From contig DDEO01000182.1 in assembly GCA_002336725.1 (NCBI GenBank), positions 1-12,075 of the forward strand: a stretch of 12,075 nucleotides of DNA. Direction: 5' to 3'. Under the pieces are notes generated by a model, which was not told the origin of the DNA, made no database searches, and saw nothing but the letters and a program-made list of their open reading frames with translations. The translations under genes were made by a program, and so were the position numbers. This document shows, one piece after another, positions 6,257 through 12,075 of the stretch. This stretch comes from Bacteroidetes bacterium UBA1952. Lineage in GTDB: Bacteria; Bacteroidota; Bacteroidia; Chitinophagales; Chitinophagaceae. Positions within the stretch are counted from its first letter, which is position 1. The number at the start of each line of letters is the position of its first letter.

Positions 6257-6303
6257 TAATAGTCTTCTTTCTTTTTTTCTAAAAAAATTTTATCATCATT
6301 ACT
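6257..6303. other. Candidate DNA unwinding element
   Basis: After the overlapping DnaA boxes at 6236-6252 and a short GCCC, the sequence becomes almost entirely A and T with pyrimidine-rich top-strand runs up to the nadA start. The segment CTTCTTTCTT near 6263-6272 loosely resembles the repeated trinucleotides (DnaA-trios) described beside the unwinding element of Bacillus subtilis. The match is too weak to claim. Confidence 0.55.
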
Positions 6304-7314
6304 ATGCCTGTGGATTTCGAAAACGCGCTTTCGCTTGTCGATAAAAAAGGATTTCTGGATGTGGACGTTCCCGCAGACCTCGATCTTTTTGCCGAAATAG
6401 AGCGGCTTAAAAAAGAAAAGAACATCGTTCTTCTTGCGCACTATTATCAGGAGTCGGAAATTCAGGAGATCGCAGATTATATCGGCGACTCGCTGGGGCT
6501 TGCTCAGGCCGCCGCAAAGACGGATGCCGACATGATTCTTTTCGCCGGTGTACACTTCATGGCCGAGACTGCCAAAATCCTGAATCCGCATAAAAAAGTA
6601 CTGCTCCCCGATCTCAAGGCCGGCTGCTCGCTTTCGGATTCCTGTCCCCCACCTGTCTTCAAAGCTTTTCGCGAAGCCCACCCCGACCATCTGGTGATCT
6701 CCTACATCAATTGCTCGGCGGGCATCAAAGCCCTGACCGACATCATCTGCACCTCTTCCAATGCACAGTTGATTGTGGACAGTTTGCCCAAAGACCAGAA
6801 GATCATTTTTGCGCCCGATAAGAATCTGGGTTCTTTCATCAACCGGCAGACCGGCCGCGATATGCTGCTGTGGAACGGGGCTTGTTTCGTTCATGAAATT
6901 TTCTCGCAACAGCGCATTGCCAAACTGAAAGTGCGTCATCCGCAGGCACTCGTCATTGCGCATCCGGAATGCGAAACGGTTGTTTTGGAGCTGGCCGATT
7001 TTATCGGTTCTACTACGCAGATGATTAAATTCACGATGGAAAATCCGGCGACCGAATTTATTGTGGTTACCGAGCCGGGGATTATCCATTCGATGCAGAA
7101 GGAAAGCCCGCAGAAGACCTTCATCCCTGCCCCACCCGATAACGCCTGCGCCTGCAACGAGTGTCCACACATGAAGCGCAACACGCTCGAGAAAGTGTAT
7201 CTCGCTATGAAGTACGAGGTTCCGGAAGTAACGCTTCCTGAAGAGCTGATGGATGCCGCCCGTAAGCCTGTTCAGCGGATGCTCGACCTGAGCCGGCAAT
7301 TTGGGCTTGGATAA
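6304..7314 (+). CDS. nadA: Quinolinate synthase
   Basis: Condenses iminoaspartate with dihydroxyacetone phosphate to make quinolinate, the NAD precursor, using an oxygen-sensitive [4Fe-4S] cluster in the cytoplasm. The 336 residues are typical of the longer family form. Visible motifs are LAHYYQ (44-49), LPDLKAGCSL with Cys108, HPEC with Cys223, and CACNECPHM with Cys282, Cys284 and Cys287. Cys108, Cys223 and one of the last cluster, probably Cys287, should be the three iron-sulphur ligands. The ATG at 6304 directly abuts the AT-rich end of the origin. The usual partners nadB and nadC are not in the window. A strong terminator follows at 7394-7432, so nadA is probably transcribed alone. A 347-residue open frame on the opposite strand is a shadow. 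Confidence 0.96.
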   Translation: MPVDFENALSLVDKKGFLDVDVPADLDLFAEIERLKKEKNIVLLAHYYQESEIQEIADYIGDSLGLAQAAAKTDADMILFAGVHFMAETAKILNPHKKVLLPDLKAGCSLSDSCPPPVFKAFREAHPDHLVISYINCSAGIKALTDIICTSSNAQLIVDSLPKDQKIIFAPDKNLGSFINRQTGRDMLLWNGACFVHEIFSQQRIAKLKVRHPQALVIAHPECETVVLELADFIGSTTQMIKFTMENPATEFIVVTEPGIIHSMQKESPQKTFIPAPPDNACACNECPHMKRNTLEKVYLAMKYEVPEVTLPEELMDAARKPVQRMLDLSRQFGLG

Positions 7315-7393
7315 GGGATAATTCCGGAAATTTTAAGGCGCTTTCTTTTAAAAGTCCTGACAAAACATTATACCGGCTTTTCGTTTTTTGTTG

Positions 7394-7432
7394 GAGCGGC
7401 TGTCCTCTTTTTAGGACAGCCGTTCTTTTTTT
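7394..7432 (+). terminator. Intrinsic terminator of nadA
   Basis: GAGCGGCTGTCC (7394-7405) pairs with GGACAGCCGTTC (7414-7425) as a 12-bp stem with one G-U pair and an 8-base loop, followed by seven T residues. It lies about 80 bases after the nadA stop codon and is among the strongest terminators in the window. Confidence 0.93.
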
Positions 7433-7612
7433 AGGCAGTCTGCAATACTTTAGTTACTCCTTTAAATACTTTTTTTGTTTTTTGAATGAATAATTATGGT
7501 TATTTTTCGTTTGGTTAGTAGCAACTGGAATGCGTACACAGCATTTTTTTATTTTAGCTCAATATGGGGTAATCCAGCTTTTTAACCCTAAAAAGGTGTT
7601 TTTTTTAAGAAA

Positions 7613-7672
7613 AAAGCCTGCTAAAAACGGATTTTTCCGGAAATAGCGCCTCCTCTTTTCTATGCAGGCTTT
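7613..7672 (-). repeat. Long-loop inverted repeat, possible minus-strand terminator
   Basis: AAAGCCTGC (7613-7621) is matched by GCAGGCTTT (7664-7672) across 42 bases that include a TTCCGGAA palindrome. Read on the minus strand, the second arm is followed by further T residues (TTTTTTCTT from the first paired T), which is the layout of an intrinsic terminator. No gene on the minus strand is visible upstream to need it, so its role is unknown. Confidence 0.4.
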
Positions 7673-7866
7673 GGCTAAAGAAATCCTTGTGGGTGGTCTA
7701 TCGCCCTGCCGTTTTTTATTCCGGAAAGTTTATTTGTCTTTACAATTATTCGTCTATTGGATTCTGGTCAGGAATGCATCCAAACAAGGCTGCTGAAATA
7801 ACATCCGTATTTCTTTCAAACAGTTTTTTGATAGATTCTTTCCTTCTGCTCCCCTGCTAAATTTCT

Positions 7867-7874
7867 TAATTTTG
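7867..7874 (+). promoter_or_regulatory. -7 promoter box of the mnmG operon
   Basis: TAATTTTG is an exact TAnnTTTG match and ends four bases before the GTG start codon of mnmG. Because such boxes lie only a few bases before the transcription start, the transcript probably begins at or next to the GTG. I see no clear TTTG -33 element at the normal distance. Confidence 0.6.
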
Positions 7875-7878
7875 CAGT

Positions 7879-9747
7879 GTGAATTCTTCTTTCGATATTA
7901 TTGTGATTGGCGGCGGTCATGCCGGTTGCGAAGCCGCTATGGCTTCTGCCCGACTGGGTTGTTCTACGTTGCTCATATCTCAGAACTTATATACGCTTGG
8001 TCAGATGTCTTGTAATCCTGCCGTGGGCGGAATTGCTAAGGGGCAGATTGTGCGTGAGATTGATGCGCTTGGTGGACAGATGGGTTTGATTACCGATTCT
8101 TCTTCCATTCAGTTCCGAATGCTCAATCGGAGCAAAGGTCCTGGAATGTGGAGTCCGCGTGCACAATGTGATAAGCTCCTTTTCGCATCTACCTGGCGTT
8201 TTTATTTGGAATCTCAACCCAATCTTTTCCTTTGGCAGGATACGGTCATAAAATTGCTTGTTTCACGTGGAACAATTGAAGGCGTGATAACGGAATTTGG
8301 TGAAGAAATTAAAGCAAAGAAAGTAGTCGTAACCGCCGGAACTTTTCTAAACGGAACGATTCACATCGGTCTCAAAAATTTTGGCGGCGGAAGAATTGGC
8401 GAAAGGAAAGCCGTTGGGATAACCGAATGCCTGCTCTCCTACGGAATGCAATCGTCGAGACTTAAAACCGGCACGCCCCCCCGAATCGATGGCCGGACGC
8501 TGGACTACTCGAAAATGGAAATACAGGAAGGGGATCAAAATCCGGAGTCCTTTTCCTATGTAAGAAAGTCTCCATTGAAAAACGAAGGTCAGTTGCCTTG
8601 CTGGATAAGTTATACTTCGCCAGAAGTTCATGAAATACTACAGGAGGGTTTTTCTCAGTCGCCCATGTACACAGGACTTATCGAAGGCACCGGCCCCCGT
8701 TATTGTCCAAGCATCGAAGATAAAATTGGTCGTTTTGCAGATAAAACAAGACATCAGCTTTTTGTAGAGCCGGAAGGCCGGAAAACCACCGAAATCTATG
8801 TGAACGGTTTCAGCACTTCCCTGCCGCTGGAAATTCAGAAGAAAGCTCTGAGAAAAGTGGCTGGATTTGAAAACTGTCACTTCCTAAAACCCGGTTATGC
8901 TATCGAATACGATTATTTCTTCCCCACTCAATTAAAATTATCGCTTGAAACAAAAGCCATCGACGGCTTGTTCTTCGCCGGACAAATAAACGGTACTACC
9001 GGCTACGAAGAAGCCGCTTGTCAGGGACTGATTGCCGGAATAAATGCAGCCAGAAGTGTTCAGGAAAAGGAACCTTACACACCGTCTCGCGAAGATGCTT
9101 ATATGGGTGTTTTGATTGATGACCTTGTAAGCAAAGGAACGGAAGAACCCTATCGGATGTTTACCAGCCGGGCAGAATACAGAACCCTCCTGCGCCAGGA
9201 TAACGCAGATATGCGCCTCACAGAAACGGGATATACCTTAGGACTTGCTACTGCGGAACGATATGATCAATTCAGGCGGAAAAAAGAGGAAATCCGGGAA
9301 ATTCAGCACTTTTGGAGCGAAACAGGCATCAAACCTGAGGTGTTTAATGCAAATGCAGCGCAGGCAGGAACGCAACCCATCAGCGAGAAAACCCGAATAG
9401 AAAAACTGCTGCTGCGCCCCAATATGACCGCCGAAAAGCTTCAGCAAATGGTCGAAGGCATCCCGATAGTACCGGAAAATGCTTCGGCGGAAAGCATCGA
9501 GGCGGCAGAAATCGAACTCAAATACAGAACCTATATCGAGAAGGAAAAAGAAATGGCCGCGCGGATGCGCACGCTGGAGAACTTAAAAATTCCGGCAGAT
9601 CTCAACTATATGGAAATAACCGCGTTATCCTTTGAAGCACGCCAGAAACTCCAGGAAGTAAGGCCGCTTACACTGGGGCAGGCAGGCAGAATTTCCGGCG
9701 TGAATCCCAGTGATATTCAGGTTTTGCTCGTGAAATTTGGACGATAA
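7879..9747 (+). CDS. mnmG: tRNA uridine-5-carboxymethylaminomethyl modification enzyme MnmG (GidA)
   Basis: The FAD subunit that, with MnmE, adds the carboxymethylaminomethyl group to the wobble uridine of certain tRNAs. The 622 residues are the normal length. An N-terminal Rossmann fold (DIIVIGGGHAGCEAA, GGGHAG at 11-16) binds FAD. Other conserved blocks are SCNPAVGGIAKG with Cys45, KTGTPPRID near 195-204, CPSIEDKIGRF with Cys276, and GQINGTTGYEEAACQGLIAG near 368. Cys45 and Cys276 match the two conserved functional cysteines of E. coli MnmG (47 and 277). The start must be the GTG at 7879: an in-frame TAA at 7867-7869 closes the frame just upstream, and the next ATG falls after the FAD-binding loop. 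mnmG near the origin is a common arrangement. recX follows after 15 bases. Confidence 0.97.
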   Translation: MNSSFDIIVIGGGHAGCEAAMASARLGCSTLLISQNLYTLGQMSCNPAVGGIAKGQIVREIDALGGQMGLITDSSSIQFRMLNRSKGPGMWSPRAQCDKLLFASTWRFYLESQPNLFLWQDTVIKLLVSRGTIEGVITEFGEEIKAKKVVVTAGTFLNGTIHIGLKNFGGGRIGERKAVGITECLLSYGMQSSRLKTGTPPRIDGRTLDYSKMEIQEGDQNPESFSYVRKSPLKNEGQLPCWISYTSPEVHEILQEGFSQSPMYTGLIEGTGPRYCPSIEDKIGRFADKTRHQLFVEPEGRKTTEIYVNGFSTSLPLEIQKKALRKVAGFENCHFLKPGYAIEYDYFFPTQLKLSLETKAIDGLFFAGQINGTTGYEEAACQGLIAGINAARSVQEKEPYTPSREDAYMGVLIDDLVSKGTEEPYRMFTSRAEYRTLLRQDNADMRLTETGYTLGLATAERYDQFRRKKEEIREIQHFWSETGIKPEVFNANAAQAGTQPISEKTRIEKLLLRPNMTAEKLQQMVEGIPIVPENASAESIEAAEIELKYRTYIEKEKEMAARMRTLENLKIPADLNYMEITALSFEARQKLQEVRPLTLGQAGRISGVNPSDIQVLLVKFGR

Positions 9748-9762
9748 CCTATTTGCTTCAGC

Positions 9763-10215
9763 ATGGAAATCCGAACGGCTATCTATAAATACTGCAACTA
9801 CCAGGAACGCTGCCATGAAGAAGTGAAATCCAAACTCTTTGAACTGGGAGCCGACCGGGAATATGCCGACCAGCTATTAGCAGAACTGATTGGCGCAAAT
9901 TTGCTCAACGAAGAACGCTTCGCGCAATCCTATTGCAGAGGAAAATTCGGACAAAAGAAATGGGGGCGAAATAAAATCCGCTACCACCTGAAGCAGAAAA
10001 AAGTATCTGACTATTGCATCCGGAAAGGACTGGCAGAAATTGATGCAGAAGTCTATGAAAAAGTGTTGGCGCAATTGTGCCAGCGGCTTTCAGAGCAGTA
10101 TCAGAAAGACCCCGAATGGATGCAAAAAGCGAAAATCAACCGCTACCTTATTACACGCGGCTTTGAAGCTGATTTGATCAGCGACGCACTGAAATCACAA
10201 CCCACAACAAAATGA
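9763..10215 (+). CDS. recX: RecX family regulatory protein
   Basis: A small helical protein that in other bacteria binds RecA filaments and limits or modulates RecA activity. The 150 residues are typical. Three-helix RecX repeats are visible: the first around residues 5-45 (AIYKYCNYQERCHEEVKSKL then a Tyr-Ala-Asp helix), and the hallmark second block NEERFAQSYCRGKFGQKKWG at 49-68, followed by KIRYHLKQKKVS. It starts 15 bases after the mnmG stop codon and its stop codon overlaps the apaG start (ATGA), so the three genes are probably one transcript. recA is not in the window. RecX is assigned from its conserved pattern; orthology is likely but not proven. Confidence 0.88.
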   Translation: MEIRTAIYKYCNYQERCHEEVKSKLFELGADREYADQLLAELIGANLLNEERFAQSYCRGKFGQKKWGRNKIRYHLKQKKVSDYCIRKGLAEIDAEVYEKVLAQLCQRLSEQYQKDPEWMQKAKINRYLITRGFEADLISDALKSQPTTK

Positions 10216-10622
10216 GTACAACCCTTTCTAAGCGCATGAAGGAAGACGTAACCGCCGGCATACGCGTCCGGGTAGAAACGCAATACCAGTTTCAGGCAAG
10301 CGAGCCGGAGAATGATGTGTATATATTTGCCTACCGGATTCACATCCGAAACCAAAGTGATAGCCCGGTACAACTCCTCAACCGCCATTGGGACATCAGC
10401 GATTGTGGCCATGAAATGCGCACCGTGGATGGAGCCGGTGTGGTTGGAAAGCAGCCGGTTATCCATCCGGACGAGGAATTTATCTACATTTCCGGATGCC
10501 AATTAAGCGGACCTATCGGCCAGATGGTGGGCCATTATGAAATGCAGGACCTGATTTCCGGAAATACATTCACCGTAAGAATACCCGCTTTTACGCTGGA
10601 AATGCCCTTTAAACTTAACTGA
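10212..10622 (+). CDS. apaG: ApaG domain protein (Co2+/Mg2+ efflux protein ApaG)
   Basis: A single-domain protein with the ApaG beta-sandwich (fibronectin type III-like) fold. In enterobacteria mutants affect cobalt resistance and magnesium efflux, but the molecular function is unsettled. The 136 residues carry the full family pattern: DVYIFAYRIHIRNQSD (35-50), PVQLLNRHWDISD (52-64), GAGVVGKQPVIHPDEEFIYISG (74-95, including the GxGxxG turn), and C-terminal IPAFTLEMP. The ATG overlaps the recX stop codon by four bases, indicating translational coupling. A copy of ATTTCCGGAAAT lies within the coding sequence at 10554-10565. No terminator follows immediately; the next is at 10723-10749. Confidence 0.95.
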   Translation: MSTTLSKRMKEDVTAGIRVRVETQYQFQASEPENDVYIFAYRIHIRNQSDSPVQLLNRHWDISDCGHEMRTVDGAGVVGKQPVIHPDEEFIYISGCQLSGPIGQMVGHYEMQDLISGNTFTVRIPAFTLEMPFKLN

Positions 10623-10672
10623 TTTTTATTAAGTTCCAAGCGGAAAATACCGACTGTAAAAAATGAATTTTG

Positions 10673-10680
10673 TACTTTTG
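10673..10680 (+). promoter_or_regulatory. -7 promoter box upstream of typA
   Basis: TACTTTTG is an exact TAnnTTTG match in the apaG-typA gap. Transcription would start near 10684, about 100 bases before the typA ATG and about 65 bases before the end of the hairpin terminator at 10723-10749. I see no clear TTTG at the -33 distance. Confidence 0.6.
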
Positions 10681-10722
10681 CAGCCGGTTTCAATTATAGG
10701 ATCCAGCATCCAAAGCATACAG

Positions 10723-10749
10723 AAAAGCCGTCGATAGAACGGCTTTTTT
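10723..10749 (+). terminator. Intrinsic terminator in the apaG-typA gap
   Basis: AAAAGCCGT (10723-10731) pairs with ACGGCTTTT (10739-10747) as a 9-bp stem with a 7-base loop, and the T-run extends to 10749. It could end the mnmG-recX-apaG transcript, but it also lies between the promoter-like box at 10673-10680 and the typA start, so it could act as an attenuator or end a short RNA. AGCCG at 10682-10686 could pair with CGGCT at 10740-10744 as a weak alternative structure. Confidence 0.85.
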
Positions 10750-10786
10750 GGTCTGATGACCCCATTCACACCGCTTTTAATTCCCA

Positions 10787-12075
10787 ATGAATATTCGCAA
10801 CATTGCCATCATCGCACACGTCGATCATGGCAAAACCAGCCTGGTGGACAAGATTATCCACGCAACCAAAGTATTTCGCGACAACCAGGAAACTGGTGAG
10901 CTTTTGATGGATAACAACGATCTGGAGCGCGAGCGCGGGATCACCATCCTGGCAAAAAACATTAGCGTTACCTACAAAGACACCAAAATCAACGTAATTG
11001 ACACCCCCGGTCACGCCGATTTTGGCGGGGAAGTGGAGCGCGTGTTGAAAATGGCCGATGGCGTACTGCTGCTGGTAGATGCCTTTGAAGGACCGATGCC
11101 GCAAACACGCTTCGTGCTTCAGAAAGCACTCAACCTGGGCCTCCACCCTATCGTTGTTATCAACAAGGTAGATAAGCCCAACTGCCGCCCCGAAGAAGTA
11201 CATGATCAGGTTTTTGAACTGTTCTTCCAGCTCGATGCCACCGAAGAACAGCTTGATTTTCCAACACTTTATGGGTCGGCTAAGCAAGGCTGGTACAATA
11301 CCTCGCTGACGCAAACCGATAGCATTGAGCCGCTGCTCGACATGATTCTGGAAAAAGTTCCGGAACCTAAAGTGTCGGAAGGCCCGCTGCAAATGCAAAT
11401 CACCTCGCTGGATTATTCTTCTTTCCTCGGTCGGATTGCGATCGGCAAAGTAACCCGTGGTGCTATCCGCGAGGGACAGCCTTTCCAACTCTGCAAACTC
11501 GACGGCTCGCTCGTGAAAGGCCGCGTGAAAGAGTTGTATGTGTTTGAAGGAATGGGGAAGAAAAAAGTTTCAGAAGTGGCTGCCGGCGATATCTGCGCGG
11601 TTGTGGGCGTAGAAGATTTTAATATCGGTGAGACAATCGCTGATTTTGAAAACCCCGAAGCACTGCCGGTAATTGCCATCGACGAGCCAACGATGAATAT
11701 GCAGTTCTCGATCAACAATTCGCCTTTCTTTGGACGGGAAGGCAAATTTGTTACTTCCCGCAATATCCGCGATCGCCTCTATAAAGAATTGGAGAAAAAC
11801 CTCGCCCTGCGGGTTCAGGATACCGATGATGCGGATAAATTTCTGGTTTTTGGCCGTGGTATTCTGCACCTCTCGGTTTTGGTGGAGACCATGCGCCGCG
11901 AAGGATATGAACTGACGGTCGGACAACCGCAGGTAATCCTGAAAGAAATCGAAAACAAAAAATGCGAACCTTACGAAACCCTCGTCATTGATGTGCCTGC
12001 CGAAAACTCCGGCAGAGCGATTGACCTGGTAACGCAGCGCAAAGGCGAACTGCTGGTGATGGAAACCAAAGGCGA
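10787..12075 (+). CDS. typA: Translational GTPase TypA/BipA, partial at right edge
   Basis: A ribosome-associated GTPase related to EF-G and LepA, needed in other bacteria for growth under stress or cold and for ribosome assembly. The first 429 residues are present out of about 600, and the gene runs off the window. The GTPase motifs are complete: AHVDHGKT at 10-17, RGIT at 50-53, DTPG at 72-75, NKVD at 126-129 and SAK at 164-166. The switch region MDNNDLERERGITILAKN is diagnostic of TypA rather than LepA or EF-G. Domain 2 follows from about 200 (MQITSLDYSSFLGRIAIGKV), then EF-G-like domains including FGRGILHLSVLVETMRREGYE. The ATG at 10787 fits the usual family start. I see no strong Shine-Dalgarno site, and the leader carries the terminator at 10723-10749. 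Confidence 0.97.
   Translation, partial: MNIRNIAIIAHVDHGKTSLVDKIIHATKVFRDNQETGELLMDNNDLERERGITILAKNISVTYKDTKINVIDTPGHADFGGEVERVLKMADGVLLLVDAFEGPMPQTRFVLQKALNLGLHPIVVINKVDKPNCRPEEVHDQVFELFFQLDATEEQLDFPTLYGSAKQGWYNTSLTQTDSIEPLLDMILEKVPEPKVSEGPLQMQITSLDYSSFLGRIAIGKVTRGAIREGQPFQLCKLDGSLVKGRVKELYVFEGMGKKKVSEVAAGDICAVVGVEDFNIGETIADFENPEALPVIAIDEPTMNMQFSINNSPFFGREGKFVTSRNIRDRLYKELEKNLALRVQDTDDADKFLVFGRGILHLSVLVETMRREGYELTVGQPQVILKEIENKKCEPYETLVIDVPAENSGRAIDLVTQRKGELLVMETKG

Larger units (their letters stand above)
5929..6303. other. oriC: Probable chromosomal replication origin (oriC)
   Basis: Nine exact DnaA boxes lie in about 280 bases. Four read TGTGGATAA (5964-5972, 5975-5983, 6008-6016, 6165-6173) and five read TTATCCACA (6034-6042, 6055-6063, 6067-6075, 6118-6126, 6236-6244). 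Near-matches are TTTTCCACA at 5929-5937, TGTGGATAT at 5986-5994 and ATATCCACA at 6244-6252. DnaA, the initiator ATPase, binds such boxes and melts an adjacent AT-rich element. Here a candidate element follows the last boxes at 6257-6303. Gene direction supports an origin: all five genes to the left are on the minus strand and all five to the right on the plus strand. dnaA itself is not in the window, but origins separate from dnaA are known in many bacteria. One TTCCGGAA palindrome lies inside at 6216-6223. Confidence 0.88.
7315..7866. other. Intergenic region between nadA and mnmG
   Basis: This stretch of about 550 bases has no convincing gene on either strand. It holds the nadA terminator (7394-7432), three TTCCGGAA palindromes (7322-7329, 7635-7642, 7719-7726) and a long-range inverted repeat (7613-7672). 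Much of 7440-7560 is AT-rich with many T-runs. I see no tRNA-like cloverleaf. A structured RNA here cannot be excluded by eye. Confidence 0.5.

Noticed and set aside
6309..6317. Extra DnaA box TGTGGATTT at the start of nadA, and similar TGTGGATTT at 5944 and TGTGGAAAT at 6133
   Set aside because: Each differs at two positions from the consensus, so I did not count them as boxes, although weak sites remain possible.
6256..7299. 347-residue open frame antisense to nadA
   Set aside because: nadA on the plus strand has all its iron-sulphur motifs. The antisense frame has none and starts at the wrong side for the gene orientation.
7440..7610. tRNA or known structural RNA in the AT-rich part of the nadA-mnmG gap
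   Set aside because: No cloverleaf arms, no T-loop consensus and no known RNA signature could be seen; the region is dominated by T-runs.
7680..7720. Second terminator near GGGTGGTCTATCGCCC
   Set aside because: Only three base pairs form around the loop, despite the T-run that follows, which is too weak to call.

Overview
The window looks like chromosomal DNA from a member of the Bacteroidota. Several genes are preceded by the Bacteroidota -7 promoter box TAnnTTTG rather than an E. coli-type promoter, obvious Shine-Dalgarno sites are scarce, and the content fits: a DUF2480 protein, a large membrane-anchored PpiD-like foldase, an L,D-transpeptidase and a TPR-like exported protein. I cannot place it below phylum, although a Chitinophagia/Saprospiria-like lineage would fit.

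The central feature is a probable chromosomal replication origin at about 5,929-6,303. It holds nine exact copies of the DnaA box TTATCCACA (five one way, four the other), three near-matches, and an AT-rich stretch beside the last boxes that would suit the unwinding element. Every gene to its left is on the minus strand and every gene to its right is on the plus strand, so transcription diverges from this point as expected at an origin. mnmG (gidA), a common origin neighbour in other bacteria, lies about 1.6 kb to the right.

Left arm, all minus strand, reading away from the origin: ppiD-like peptidyl-prolyl isomerase with its terminator; a roughly 0.3 kb tandem repeat array built on CGCAGAGA; a DUF2480 gene; an exported L,D-transpeptidase; a TPR-like exported protein; and nfi (endonuclease V). 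Most of these have their own promoter or terminator. About 200 bp at the left edge hold no recognisable gene.

Right arm, all plus strand: nadA (quinolinate synthase) abutting the origin, with a strong terminator; a 0.56 kb intergenic stretch; an apparent mnmG-recX-apaG operon whose first gene appears to be read from a leaderless GTG; a leader with its own promoter-like box and an intrinsic terminator; and the first 429 codons of typA/bipA, which runs off the right edge.

A second, window-wide signal is the palindrome TTCCGGAA. I count 20 copies by eye in 12 kb, against about 0.2 expected for a random 8-mer. Many are extended symmetrically to TTTTCCGGAAAA or similar, and about half lie in the roughly one fifth of the window that is non-coding. 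No annotated gene explains it.
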